Of a DNA stretch of 64,000 nt, positions 33,578 through 46,779 are shown one piece after another. Numbering within the stretch: the first letter of the stretch is position 1; each line of letters opens with the position of its first letter. The notes beneath the pieces are model-generated. The model did not search any database. It was not told the DNA's origin and saw only the letters and a program-made list of their open reading frames with translations. The stretch comes from Cycas panzhihuaensis (taxonomy: Eukaryota; Cycadophyta). The DNA is taken from assembly GCA_023213395.1 (NCBI GenBank), contig CM041465.1, positions 58,287,741 through 58,351,740 on the forward strand. The letters run 5' to 3'. Made by a program: the position numbers and the translations under genes.

Positions 33578-34491
33578 TAAGCCCTTAAAAATTTTAAGGT
33601 TATTCGATTCTAATTATAAGCACCATTTCTATGTAATAAATAAATTTCCACCATAGTACTAAAGATTTTACTTCAAAAATTTCTTTGCACTTTCTTCATC
33701 AACAAAATTAAACAAGAATACTTCTTGAAGTAAGTATTTGATTTTTTTAAGTCTAATGTTATTAAGTTTCCATACATTTCATACCTAAGACTTGATAAAT
33801 TTTCATGAAGGCAATGGCTCACACAAACTCATATAATATATTTCTTTTAAAACTTCATCCTAACAGGTCCCTTATTTTGTGAAAAATTTCTCTAATTCTC
33901 TCTTTTTTGAAGTGCCATTAAAGTCTTAGTGAATAAAATCATTTAAAAAATCCTCCTAAGAAATAACAAAATAACTAATAGAATTCCTAGGGACATTAAT
34001 TTTCAAATCCTTGACTTCTCTTACAACATTTAGAAATTTTTTAGCCAAAAAAATCACTTGAGTTTTATGTCAATTAACCCCTTGTTAGAACCTCCTATCA
34101 TATTAAATTCTATAAGACTTACCATGATTACTTCACCAAAGCAACATTAAAATATACAACAAAAAATAAATGTGATATGGAAGGTGGGAAAAAAACCTTG
34201 ACATATTGAGATCCTCTAGTCCTACCTCCCCCTCCTTCCTTCACCTTGAGATGGTTACAAAAGATCTTGGATCTTTTAGTCTTTCTTGGCTATATGTTTT
34301 ATTCAATTAGCCTCTTTCTTCTTTTTAATGTTTTGATTCTATCAGGTCTTTGACTACTTCTATTGATAATAGTTATTTCTCTATCTTCTTATATGTTTTG
34401 GGTTGAAATCATGACTACTTTTTCTTATATTTATAGCATAGTCTACTTGCCCTCCTTCATTACCTTTCTTAGTGCTCTCTTAGTTATGGAT

Positions 34492-34822
34492 TATTAGAGC
34501 GGTATTACAACTATTTATTAGCTAATGTAAAAGTTGTAAATATATTGTGCAAATATAATATTAATATAATTATTGTATCATGAGTTGATGGATGTAATCT
34601 AAATATTAATTGTTTGAGGCACTTACGATCTATAAATATAGATCAAAGTCTATTTTAATGAAACACTCAGATTTGTAAAAATATAATAATATATTCTATA
34701 GTGGGTTTTTCCTGAGAGGGTTCCTACGTCAAATCTATTTATCTAGTGATCTTGTTCTATTCAAGTCTTTTGTGTACATAAATGATTTAGTATTTTATTT
34801 ACATATTTAGTATTTTCTAACA
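34492..34822 (+). mobile_element. 5' LTR of copia family F, 331 bp
   Basis: Starts TATTAGAGCGG (from TGTTAG) and ends TTTTCTAACA at 34822, giving the TGTTAG...CTAACA ends usual for plant copia. GTGGGTTTTTCCTGAGAGGG lies near 34699-34718. A primer site (TAGTATTAGAGT, 34823-34834) follows directly. No matching 3' LTR exists in the window; instead, family A pol and a family A 3' LTR follow. Confidence 0.78.
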
Positions 34823-34834
34823 TAGTATTAGAGT
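34823..34834 (+). other. F primer binding site
   Basis: TAGTATTAGAGT, two changes from TGGTATCAGAGC plus the terminal base, abuts the F LTR. Confidence 0.7.
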
Positions 34835-35289
34835 AGTAAGAGGTCCACAATTAGGTGAATGTTAGGTAGATAATTTAATCGTTAGTTACCAAGTCATGTT
34901 GTCTCACCCTTTGAGGATTGACTTATCTAAAAACCAAAAGAATAGCCATGGAGGTATAATGATCGTGCGTAAATCCTAGTGCCTTCTATTTTCTATTTTA
35001 TAGGGATTCTATCATCAATGGCTTGCCCATCTTCTCTAACATTGTTAACTTCCTCCAGAATAAATATTTCATATGATCTATTTTAGGATTAAAATAAAGA
35101 ATAAGAGGTTATGGAAATAAAAACCTCATTTCTAACTCGAGGTTTTCGTGAAGCCTACCAGCTACACAAGATATATGACTAGATGAGGTAGGTAATACTA
35201 GTACTAGAAGTGCCTATAGAGCAAGGATATATAAATTACTTTCCATTGAGCTTGAACCAAAAGAATTAAATCTTGCTCTTAATGAAGAG

Positions 35290-36080
35290 CCCATAACATA
35301 CCAAGAAGATATAAAGCATGTAACTTGGAGAAATGTCATGAATGAAGAGTACTAATCTCTTATTAAGAATGGTATATAAGATCTTATAGATCTACCACTT
35401 GGAAGAAATATAGTTTAAAATAAATGGGTGTTTAAAAATAAGTATAGATTAGATGTTACCTTTAGAAAGCATAAGAGGAGCTTGGTAGCAAAAGGATTCA
35501 TGCAAAGGGAAGGCATCGACTACATTAAAATCTTTACTCCTATAACCAAGTGGCCTATAATTAGAACTCTTATAACCTTGGTTGCTCAACAGGGTTGAAA
35601 AATCCACGAGATCGATATTAAAACTACATTTCTTAATAGGGACCTTAAAGAAGAAAGTTACATGGCTTAGCTAGAAAGATACGAGATCTCTAGTTAGGAG
35701 TATAAGGTTTGTAGGTTTAGAAAGTCTTTGTATGGCTTGAAATAAGCCCCTTGTATTTGGTTTACTAAGTTTTTTGAAAGAATGAGACAACATGGATACG
35801 AGGTTTGTGACTATCAAGATATTAATACAACATTGTTCATCAAACACAAAAAAGATAAAGTCATTTATTTCTTAATCTTTATGGATGATATGTTAATAAT
35901 GGGGAATAATGAATAGGCAATCAATTAGCTAAAGAAGGACCTTACCATAACTTTTGAATTGTTTGACCTCAAATTGATGAAATATCACTTGGGAATTGAA
36001 ATAACTTAGAAGAATGGTAAAATCTTACTCTCTTAAGAAAAATACATTAACGATCTTTTGACAAAGTTTTAGTTGGAAGA
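35290..36080 (+). pseudogene. A3 reverse transcriptase, broken
   Basis: The sequence follows A1 RT closely. It reads LLIKNGI, a stop and DLIDLPLGR near 35360-35405; FMQREGIDYIKIFTPITKWP near 35500-35560; and IKTTFLNRDLKEESYM near 35620-35660. The catalytic box near 35870-35905 is LIFMDDMLIMGNN, with both Asp kept and V changed to M. TAG or TAA stops replace former Gln and Trp codons. Differences from A1 are spread evenly, so neither is a recent copy of the other. Confidence 0.88.
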
Positions 36081-36084
36081 TGCT

Positions 36085-36790
36085 CTCAGTGGCTATACTT
36101 ATGGAACCTAATATTAAACTCCCAGATGATGGTGATACTAGGGAGGTAGACATAACACTCTATAGGCAACTTATAGGTAGTCTCATCTATACTACTAATA
36201 TAAGGCTAGATATTGTATACTCTATTGGCATTCTTACATGATTCATGATAAATCCTAAGTAAAATCATTAGTAGGCTATAGTATGAGTGTTGAGATACCT
36301 GAAGATGATTAGTAAATAAGGTCTACTATATGAACCCAATGTAGAATTTAAACTTTATGCATACATAGGCTTAAACTTTACTGGAGATAAAGACATAAGA
36401 ATATATACATTTGGGTATGTAACATTTCTTAGAACAACACTAATATCATGGCGATCCAAATGACAGAAGATAGTTGTAGACTCAACTACCAAAGCTGAAT
36501 ATATTACTACTTCTGAGACAAGTAAGGAGGTGATATGGCTTAGAAAATTGTTGAATACATTAAATATCATCTAAATAGTTTATTAGCCTATGTGTGGATA
36601 ATCAGTCTATAATCCAAATGGCTAAAAATCTTGTATTTCAAGATCATACTAAATATATAAGTACAAAAGTCCATAAGATTAGAGAACTAGTTCATGATGG
36701 CACAATTCAACTAGAGTACTATCCCACAGTAGATCAAGTGGCTGATATCTTCACTAAACCACTGTAGAGGGTGATGTTTAAATAGTTCTA
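36085..36790 (+). pseudogene. A3 RNase H, broken
   Basis: It continues the RT frame with RQLIGSLIYTTNIRLDIVYSIGILT near 36160-36240. FKLYAYIGLNFTGDKD near 36350 stands where YSDADWAGD is expected, so the first catalytic Asp is missing. TKAEYITTSETSKEVIWLRKL follows near 36500 with the A-E-Y Glu kept, and VADIFTKPL near 36745-36770 ends the gene. Confidence 0.85.
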
Positions 36791-37246
36791 AAGGTAACTT
36801 GACCTTAGGGCCTCCATTTCCAATTGATTGAAGGAGATGATAATAGGACCATCATACTCTATCTCATTTGCAAAAATCCCTTATGGCTGTAGAAGGACAA
36901 GAGTAGGTCTTTACTCTATCCCATTTATGAAAATCCTTTGTGGGCATGAAAGGATAAGGGTTATACCATTTTAGAAAATCAAAACTTGTGAAAACCTAAA
37001 AGAGCATGGGGGATGACCAAATGGTATATGGAGACTTAATAGATTTTAGCTATAAAATTGATTATACTGATTGGCTATCTGTCTTCATTCAAAGAGCCAC
37101 CTAAGCCATGTTAGTAGATTATAAAGTCTCTGGGTTTTCTTCCCCATGAGGGTTTCCCATAAAAGTGTCATAGTAGTTTGCTTTATAAGAGGCTCAAATG
37201 AAGACCTCATATGATAGAATAAAATATGATGAAATAACCTTCTACC

Positions 37247-37260
37247 ATTAAGGGGAAGAT
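37247..37260 (+). other. A3 polypurine tract
   Basis: ATTAAGGGGAAGAT directly precedes the 3' LTR; one G of the A1 tract has become A. Confidence 0.85.
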
Positions 37261-37556
37261 TGAAATGGGTTAATATCATAAGGTCATTATATTAGTTGAT
37301 TATTGTAAAAAGGGTCTTAAGTGAACTTTAAATTAGATCACTTAAATAAAATACACTTTTATATACATTATGTGTAATTTTATTTTACCTAACTCAAATG
37401 CTCCCTCTCTCAATATAAAAGTAAAAAATCAATGGTGGAGGCTCATTCTCACCTCTCCATTTTGTGAGAGCTACTCCTTCTCTCAAGTCTCTCTTACTCC
37501 CATGTTTGTCTTTATGTATAGTGCATGGAAATGAAGGCTAGATCTACTCCTTTTAA
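37261..37556 (+). repeat. A3 3' LTR
   Basis: 296 bp, starting TGAAATGGGTTAATAT and ending CTCCTTTTAA (family end TTTCA). It aligns with both A1 LTRs and with the A4 LTR. Confidence 0.88.
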
Positions 37557-38166
<610 letters not shown>

Positions 38167-41100
38167 AATCAAGGGTATTTTAGAGTCCTTAGGGTCCACT
38201 GGTTGTGATGGTGAATCATAACCAAGGCCCCATATCATACTCTATTTATGATTAGTCATTAGAACTAGTTATTTTTTTTAATTGAGAACTTTGGTTTCTA
38301 TATATATTATTTTTAAGTTAACCTAATATTATAGGTATTAGAGGAGGAAAACTTACTTCATAGTTGGTTCCCTTTTAAATTTCACTTACCTATTGGGTAA
38401 GGGGAAATGTTACCTAATTTATGTTAGGTATGTCCCTACCTTTCTTTTTTTTAAAATTGCTTTAAAATTTTATTTGGGGGATTTGATGCTTTTGTTGTAT
38501 TCTTTTTTCCATTACTGATTCATTTTTTAAGCAAAAATATTTCTAAATTTATCTTAGATTTCCTTTTTTCCTAATATATAATAGGTCATTTGAATTATTG
38601 TGGCTTGCTTAATGAGAAGAATAAAAGAAAAGCCTAAAAGAAGAAGGGAAAAGTGGGGAGGGCATATTAAATGATGGGTTCTTCTACTTCTTCTTTCATT
38701 TCATCCCATTATAAAAATAAAAAGATAAAAAGGTAGAAGGAAGGAAAATAAAATAACATAGTCATGCTTTGCTTTCTAGTGTTACTTGTATTGCATAATT
38801 ACATATGCTTGCCTTTTATCTCTCTGCTCTCCTTAATTAGCTCATTAAAAAATATGGACAAACAAATGAGTCTAGGTATACTTGCTTCAATTAGGAGCCT
38901 CCATATTAGAGAGATTTTTAGACATAGTTATAAGTCCCTAAACTCATAGGTTATTAGTATTGGATTAGCTAGTAATGAGTGTTATTTACATTTAAAACAA
39001 AACTACACGCTAGATTATATTTAGGAAAATGCTCTTTACTCTGTCATTCTTTAGGTGTAAGGTCTTACTTAGCTAAAGGAGGGGCTAGACTATGAGTCAT
39101 ATTTCATCACTAGTCATGGTTCTAGTCTTATGTCTAAGGCAAAAGCAGGTCTTGCCATGTTTTAAATAAGCCAATGGTGGCCAACTATCTTGATTGCATG
39201 CATTTAGAAGAGCTAAATGTGCTCCATATCCTTTGTTGAGAGTAGTTTTTCTCACCTCCAATCTTCTTTATAAATTTGATTATATGAAATTGGATGTAGA
39301 AATATATTACTCCCCACATGCACTTAGGATGTTGTTAGTGTATTAAGTCCACAAATGTGTAACTACTAGATTAAGGCCTCTAACCTATGGTCTAACTTCA
39401 TATTATTTTTTTCTCCTCAAATTATTCCCCTCATTATATCATATTAGATTGACATAAATGTTTATTTAGTTGGGTAGGATTAGGATACATTCATAGCATT
39501 AGGGAAATAGAGTTTAGGTTAGGACATTAAGATTTTATTGGTATTGGGGAACATATACCCTAGCATCCCTCTTGGGTTCTAGGAGCATATCTATGTGTTG
39601 TTTATCTCCTTTGAGAGGATTTGTTAGCTAGGTGAATGGATTTCTTTACTTACATAAGTGTTATGTTTGTTTCATTTTATATTTAACTTATGATCTCACT
39701 GCTTACTCAGTGACACTCATAACTAGTTTATTTATGTTACAAATACCTCATTCCATTTCTTTCTTTAGCACATATTCCTTTTCTACATGATTCCTCATGC
39801 CTATATTTCTACTTGATAAGGTATAGAGTATCATAGGAGGAGATGTTAGTACTTCCCTCATCGACCTAAGTTCCTAACCCTGGGTATTAGGTCAAGTCAA
39901 GTTGGTCTACCCTATCTCTTGAGGTTATATTTCCGGTAACCATACTGATGACTTACAATATGAGTCTACTCTAGTAGTTGGTGATTCCCTTTTTACATCA
40001 CAGGTTCCTAGACTAGGGCTACCCACTTTAATAGGATAAGTCAAGGATTGCAAACACTATTTTGTAATCTAAACCTAGTTCAGAGTTTTAAGATTAACAC
40101 CCTTCCATCTAAACCCATTAACTACTTTTGATCTTTAAGTTGTTACCCTTCATATACCCCAGTTCTCTTAGAGAATACAAGGTGTACTCCTTTTATATCC
40201 TTCCATTCATATCTAACTTAGCTCTTGGGCCATTAAGTCATGAGATATAGTAGAGTGAGAGTTACCTTACAATACTCAATGGGCCAAGGGCTTGCCATAA
40301 ATTTGAACAACATGTATCATTAGTCAATCCAACCTCATAAAGTGTATGAAGAAACATCCACTTCAAATGAACCTATTAGAGATAGAAAAGTCCCTTATTA
40401 TCATATTCATAAGATAATATAATACTCATCTAAATAATATTGAAAAAACATAGCAATCATTGATTATGTAAAGAGATTATCAAATATTGCCATATTTATA
40501 AGGCAAAGATGCATAATATTGATAAATGCAACATTAACATGTGGGTAACTAATAGACCCAAGTTAAAGGGTCACCTAAATAAAAATCCAGAAGCATTTAG
40601 ATAGCTAAAATGCCACAAATATTGATAATAGGGATAATTATGTAGCAGTTACCCTTACTAATTTAGAGTGATAATTTAAATTCTTTATAGTCCTAGAGAC
40701 TATGAGATAGTGGATTATCTAGTGATGTTACAAGAGATAAAAAGGAAAAATAAAACTATAAATCATTTGACAACTGTTAGAAGATTAACCTCTCTATCTT
40801 GTAAACCTATAAAACATAATGCCACCTAAAAAAAGGGAACTAAATTGGGCCATATGACAAGGGGCAAAAGAGGGAGTAGAGTAATGTTATAATAGATAAT
40901 AAAAAATAGTATATAATAAGAAAGGAGTACATAAAATGACATATCCATATCCACTCTAGTAAAAGAAAATATTTTGGAAGCTCAAAATGAGCTAAATTTA
41001 GACTAACCATTCCAACATAAAGAGAAGGATTTCTTCCCTCTAATTTTGAGTAAACTCTATGAAGATATTAGTAAGAAAGATAAAGCCTATAAAGTACTCA

Positions 41101-41200
41101 TATTAGTATGCTTAGCAATTACCCAGATCTTACATATAATTGATAAAAGTAAACTGGTAGTGTATATTATGCAAGTCGAATAAATGTCTTGATGATAGGC
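38167..41200. other. Unassigned AT-rich sequence
   Basis: 3 kb without a recognisable domain. The plus-strand open frame 38764-38949 (61 codons, hydrophobic start MLCFLVLLVLHNYICLPFIS) has no match and no neighbours that suggest a gene. The part from about 40340 may be the gag side of the gypsy trace that follows, but I could not read gag motifs. Confidence 0.4.
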
Positions 41201-41209
41201 TAAAGAAGA

Positions 41210-42215
41210 TGAATACTTGGATCATTTGGTGGACATTCAAACTGATGACTATACATTTTAAGATACAATTATTGACTTTGGTTCTCAAGTAAATTTGATC
41301 ATAAAAGAAACATGGAAGAGACTAAGATAGCCTAGATTGGTAAAATCTCTTATCATTATAAAAATTTCTAACTAGAGTTTGTCATTCCCATTGGCATACT
41401 ACTTGGCTATCTAGTGGTATATTATGATATAATGGATGAGATACACTTTGAGTTAGTCTTATTGTAAGGTGGGAAAGATATTTATCAAAATTTTCTTAAG
41501 AGACCATGGGGCAACTAAATGAGAGTAACTCTTTGCCTAGATTCTTTGAGGTTGACTGTTCAACATAATGATAAGCTCATGGTCATTCCTTTAGACAAGA
41601 GATAAGAAACATATAAAGAAGGATGTGCATTAGTCTCTACAAAACATGAAAATCAACCAATCCCTATAAAGACATATATCATTGCCAAGCAACAGCAAAT
41701 GATCTAATTAATCTGATAGTAGAAAGGTATTTAGAGTATAATACCATTGAATCACAACTAATAAGATTAGAGGAAATTTCACAAGCTTAGTAAGAAGAAT
41801 GTTATGAAGAATACAATTAATATTTATGTGTTCACACAACTTTAAAGAAATCACAAGAAGGGGATGTACTTCTAATAATAATAACCTATGATGGTACAAT
41901 TGATCCAATTCTTTTTTTAAAATAATTGAATAAATTAGCTAAAAACTAATCTAAATTTTGGCAACATTTACTTAAAGACATTACCTTAAATTGGTGGTTA
42001 ATTAATAAGTAATAATGGGCATCTTATATAGAAGCAATCTAGTGCTTTTAGAGATGCTTTGATCTAGAGCAAAAATATCAAGTTAAGCCCCGCAAAAATA
42101 TCAAGGAGACCTTAATCCATAAAAATACATTCAAAGCTATGAGGAAGATTGGGTATAATCTAGTATACCAAAGTATCTATGGTCATATCTCTTTTCAACA
42201 ACAATAGGGATAATT
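41210..42215 (+). pseudogene. Ty3/gypsy-type gag-protease remnant
   Basis: Near 41268-41320 the plus strand reads IIDFGSQVNLIIKETWKRL, which fits the plant gypsy aspartic protease pattern L-V-D-(S/G)-G-S-x-V-N-(I/L)-(I/L)...TW..LG, with the serine or glycine after Asp replaced by Phe. About 180 bases on, frames give FLKRPWGN and VTLCLDSLRLTVQHNDKLMV, similar to the LLGRPWL...D...LT(V/I) part after the protease. The sequence is interrupted by LINE1, whose target duplication lies at 42216-42233 and 56733-56750. This remnant is therefore older than LINE1. Family assignment is by pattern only. Confidence 0.5.
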
Positions 42216-42399
42216 CCCTATAGATGGTTTATTTTTTTTTGATAAGGTAAAAATAAATTATAAGTGGGTTTGAAACAGGATCCCACAACTTAGTACATCA
42301 AGAATCTTTAGGCTACCAAATCATAGATGACTGTGACATCCCCATGGTCTAGGCATAGAAACTACAATGCCAGGACAAGCCCCGTGGCTAGCTAACATG

Positions 42400-44813
42400 G
42401 ACCCTGTCCTTCTCAACCAGAACCATAAGATCCTCAGGAAAGTCGTTTCTCCAAACAGTAACTTTCTTATGCCTAACCCCCGAGTCTGCCAAAAAGTCAG
42501 CCGCTTTGTTTCCCTCTCTTAATGTATGCCTTAGTTGGACGTCTTCTAAGCCCTTGAGACTCTCCTTCGCATCATTAATCGTAGGTTGAAATCTCCAATC
42601 TAGGGAAGCTTAGCCCTTCAGTGAATTAATGACCGTCAAAGAATCCCCCTTGATTACCAATCTCCTAGAACCACCTTCTAGGGCTAAATCAATGGCTTTG
42701 AGCATGGCGCTCGTTTTTGCAAAGTGGTTCGTTTGGTGGTTGTAATAATCCACAAAGGCCCATATAGGGTTCCCTAGGTTATCTCTGCTTATGCCCCCAT
42801 CCCCAGCTTCACTAGGGTTCCCTTTCGAAGCACCATCAAAGTTGATTTTTAGCCAGGACTCCTCGGGTGGTAGCCAGGGGCTAAATCTTACCTTGGCAGC
42901 CTCGAATGCTGGCTCTATCCCCCAATTTAGCAGGATCGTATTTTCTATCAAAGTAGTTTGTTTCTCCTTAATGTTTCTGATATTCTCCCTAATCTCCGTG
43001 GAGATTTTATTGAAGATAGCATATTGGTCCATCTGACTCCCCTAGAAGATTCTTCTGTTTCTTTCCTTCCATATATTCCACGACAATATCAAAAATACAC
43101 TCTTCCAAATACAATATAAGACTTTGCTTCTGAAAGAGCTTTGCCAAGCGGACCATTAGTCTACTACCTTTTCAAAGAAGGTCCAGCACACCTCCAATTT
43201 TTCCAGTAACAACCCCCATACCTCTCTCAAATAGGGACACCTAAGGAAGATATGGTCCATGGTTTCTTCTGCTTTATGACATAGAATACACCTATTGGTC
43301 ATGTGGAATCCTCTCTTTTTTAAGTTGTCCACAGTAAGAATTTTATTCCTTAGGCAGATCCGCCAAAAAATTACAATCTTGGGTATAAGTGGTAGTTTTC
43401 AAACCCCTTCTAATATTTCATTCCTCTGGTCTCCTCTCTTTAGGCATAGGAAGAGATAACCCTGTTTGGCAGCATACTCCCCCAATGGATTAAAGGGCCA
43501 CATGACAGTGTCTGGGGAGGTCATCCTTGCAATATAGCTTTTGCCTAGAATCCTTTTGATTTTGGATAGACCATCCTGAAGTAGCTGCTCCCTCTGAAGT
43601 TCCTTGAAGTTTCTCTAACTTCTATCTCTCCCTGACCTAATCCAATAATCCTTTACAAAGGAGCTATATAGTCTTTCACAGGGTTCCTGTATAGGTGCTA
43701 GATCTGGGTATTACTTTAAGCCCTTGTCACAGTACCATGCGTCCTCCCAGAACTTTATGGAGCTGCCATCACCCAGCTTCCATTTTAGACATTCTCTTAC
43801 TGCATTCCATGCTTTAAGGATGCTTCTCCATATGGTTGAACTGACCAGAGAAGCTAGGTTTTCGAGGAGGGAATCACCTTAGAGATATTTCCGTGTAAGG
43901 ATCTTCTCCCATAATTGCTCACCACCTTTGACTAGATGCCAACTTAGCTTAGCCCTAAGAGCAACATTAAAGTGCAGACTTTATTCTAGCCCACCAGGTG
44001 TATCCTATCTTTATCCTTAGCCCCAGACCATAGAAATATCTTCTGGATGGATTCTAGTGTAGACGAGATACTAGTCAGTATTCTAAAGATAGACATCTAG
44101 AATACTGGAATACTTTGAAGTGTAGAAGCCACTAGCTGGAGCTTCCCTGCTAGACTTAGAAGAGCGCCTTTCCAACCAGCTAGCTTCCTTTGCATCCTAT
44201 CAATGAGGGGGTTCCATATGTCCTTAGACATCTTACCTTTAAATAGGAGCATACCGAGATAGGTTATGGGGAGCTTCTTGATGCCCATCTCTAAGATCCC
44301 ACTAATCCTTCTTTAAGTGCCCCCTGAGGTGTTTATGAAATAAACATTACTTTTGTTCAAGTTGACCTTCTGATTCATGGCCATCTCAAAGTGTCCCAAG
44401 ATCTCCTTGATCTTAAAGGCCTCTTTAATAGCTGCCTTTCCCAAGAAGATATTGTCATCAACAAATTGGTGGTGGACTACATTGTCCACCCCTAATGTCA
44501 GCTTTATACCTTTAATAATCCCTTGTCTTCTAATTGCCTCCATGGTTCTGCCCAACATTTCAGCCATGGTTATATAGAGAAAGGGAGAGAGAGGATCGCC
44601 TTGTCTCAAACCTCTAAATCCAGGGAAGAATCTGGAAGAAGATCTGTTGATAATAATTGAGTATTGCGGGCTGGCTACGCAGAGCTTAATCTAAGTCCAC
44701 CATAAATCCCCAAAGCCAAATACCTCTAGGCAGTCTAAAAGGCAATCCCAAGAGACCCTATCAAAGGCCTTTATGAGGTCGATCTTGATGAGCATCGCAG
44801 GCTCCTTCCTCTC
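42400..44813 (-). pseudogene. LINE1 ORF2, second part: RT core, zf-RVT, RNase H
   Basis: From 44813 the minus strand continues the RT (MLIKIDLIKAFDRVSWDC), then MRQGDPLSPFLY (44609) and the catalytic box HHQFVDDNIFLGK (about 44480-44440) with both Asp. KLPITYLGMLLFKGKM is near 44280. A zf-RVT domain near 43380-43220 reads FWRICLRNKILTVDNLKKRG and CILCHKAEETMDHIFLRCPY. The RNase H domain (about 42850-42410) reads INFDGASKGNPSEAGDGGI and VIKGDSLTVINSLKG, then a stop and more open frame. The usual Glu (AE..A) is Met here (SAMLKAID), so RNase H may be inactive apart from the stop. Confidence 0.92.
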
Positions 44814-46011
44814 TGGATGCGCATCTATGGGATAACCACCTAGCTACGTAGGGATAGCGAGGATGATTGATGGCACTATCGGGTGCAGATAGGAACCTAC
44901 AAGCAAGGCAAGTACCACACAGGGCACCCTGTGCACTGGAGCGCAAGTTTGGGACTTGCAGATGGTACCCAACTAGCTAAATGCGGTTCCCCACCTCAAC
45001 TAGGAAGAGGGGAGGCGGAAGAGTAGCCTGGATAGATCCTGGAGAAGAGCCCTCCCACCCTTGGATGGCCAGAAGGGAAGGGAGAGAATCCCTTGAAGGT
45101 TTCCCTATAGTGGAGGGAAATGAGTAGAGACAAAATAGGTGAATAGCCTATGATTAAGATCTTCTTGGTTGTCTCGCTAGGCAGAAGAAAACCAAGGGAG
45201 AATGAAGGGAGTGGGAACGATTGATCAATCGAGAGTTCCCCCTTTCAAAAGAGCAATCAAGAGAAAAGAGGATGCTAGGACACGCGCAAGCAAACTAAAC
45301 CAAATATGACAAGCCAAGAGGGTAAGGGTGAAGTTTACAAGCTGAAGGGAAAGGCTAGAGGGAAGAACTTCCTAAAACCTTTTCCTACGATAGGTGTAGT
45401 GTATACAATATAACAAACAGAATGTAAACAAAAAGAGAGTTATTTACTTTTTTCTTTTATGTGGTCTAATTACTACCATGCAAAATCTTTCTAAAAGAAA
45501 GAAAGTAAAATGAAGTGAGAATATGTACCCATAATGAAGACGTAATCCAAGCGGCAATGCTCCCACAAGGTGTCCAAATTGCTCCATGAAGCACGGTGAA
45601 AGAGGGGTCATGGTAGGGTGAAGCGTGGGGCTTCCTTACCTTCCTCGGAGAGCGACACTAAAGTGCCAAGAATGGAAAAGGAAAGTAATAGCAGAAAAAT
45701 GAAATGCTATAGTAAAATATGAGCAAATGCACTTACCCACAAGAGAGAGAGAGAAAGGGAGAAGTCCCTCGCGTCCCCCATGTACTTGTAAGTAAGCACA
45801 AATATTCCTTTCCAGAGAAAGGAGGCTAGCAACATAAGGTGGAGCTCCAGTAACACATGTATACATATACCAAAAACAAATCTCTATACATGTATATTAA
45901 TGTTCATGAATCATAAAGTTGCAACAATAATCTATGATAAAAACTACTCAAATGAACGGTGAGTAGATAGGTAAGCCTCGGAGTGGCCCACCTCCTGCAA
46001 AGAGCAACCCT
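44814..46011. other. Left arm of insertion E
   Basis: 1.2 kb without a recognised gene. It is relatively rich in G, C and CpG (for example GATGCGCATC near 44816 and GGACACGCGCAAGC near 45277). The minus-strand open frame 45636-45866 has no known match. Adjacent to the A4 3' LTR; ACCCT (46007-46011) would be the left target copy of A4. Confidence 0.5.
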
Positions 46012-46308
46012 TGAAAAGAGTGGATCTATCCTTCTTCTCCATGCACTAAACACAAAGGCAAACATGGGAGCAAGAGAGACTTGAGAGAAAGAAAGTAGCT
46101 CTCACAAAATGGGGAGGTAAAGAATGAATCTCCTCCATTGAGCTTTACTTTTATATTGAGAGAGGGAGCATTTGAGTTAGGTGAAATGAAATTACACATA
46201 ATGTACATGAAAGTGCATTTCACTTAAGTGATCTAATTTAAAGTTCACTTAAGACCGTCCTTGAAATAATCAACTAATGTAATGACCTTATGTCATTAAC
46301 CCTTTTCA
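46012..46308 (-). repeat. A4 3' LTR
   Basis: 297 bp; on the minus strand it starts TGAAAAGGGTTAATG and ends CACTCTTTTCA. It aligns with the A1 and A3 LTRs. Confidence 0.9.
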
Positions 46309-46322
46309 ATCTCCCCCTTAAT
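46309..46322 (-). other. A4 polypurine tract
   Basis: On the minus strand ATTAAGGGGGAGAT, identical to that of A1. Confidence 0.9.
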
Positions 46323-46779
46323 GGTAGAAGGTCATTTCATTCTATTTTATTCTATCCTATGAGGTCTTCATTTGAGCCTCTTACAAAGCAAACTAGTATG
46401 ATACTTTTGTGGAAACCCTCATGGGGAAGAAAACCCACAAATTTTCTAATCTACTAACTGGCTCAGTGACTCTTTAAATGTAGCCAGATAGCCAATCAAG
46501 ATAATAAATTTTGTAGTGAAATTCATCGAGTCTCCATATACCATTTGGTCATCCCCATGCCCTTTCGGGTTTTCACAGTTAGATTTTCCAAAATGATACA
46601 ACCCTTATTCTTTCGCGCCACATGGGGTTTTCACGAATGGGATAGGCGAGACTTACTCTTGTCCTTCCGCGCCCACAAGGGGTTTTCACTAATGAGACAG
46701 AGTATGATGGTCCTATTGTCATCTCCTTCAATCAGTCAGAGATGGAGGCCATAAGGCTGAGTTGCTTTGAATCGCTCAA

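Larger units (their letters stand above)
28291..34300 (-). mobile_element. Decayed L1-type LINE (LINE2), minus strand
   Basis: On the minus strand the order is an ORF1 remnant (33577-33353), endonuclease (about 32650-32230), RT (about 31640-30700) and a long 3' part ending at a run of 17 T on the plus strand (28291-28307), which is the poly(A) tail. This is a typical plant L1 layout with about 6 kb length. The 5' edge is estimated at about 34300, where a GC-richer segment begins. No target duplication could be recognised, and the domains are full of stops. Confidence 0.82.
35010..37556 (+). mobile_element. 5'-truncated copia element A3 (family A)
   Basis: From about 35010 the sequence matches A1 19745 onward: linker, RT, RNase H, 3' tail, polypurine tract (37247-37260) and 3' LTR (37261-37556). 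Gag, protease, integrase and the family A 5' LTR are missing. To its left lie about 175 bases of leader-like sequence and the unrelated LTR F. At the right, LTR H2 family sequence starts at once (37557). It is as decayed as A1. Confidence 0.88.
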
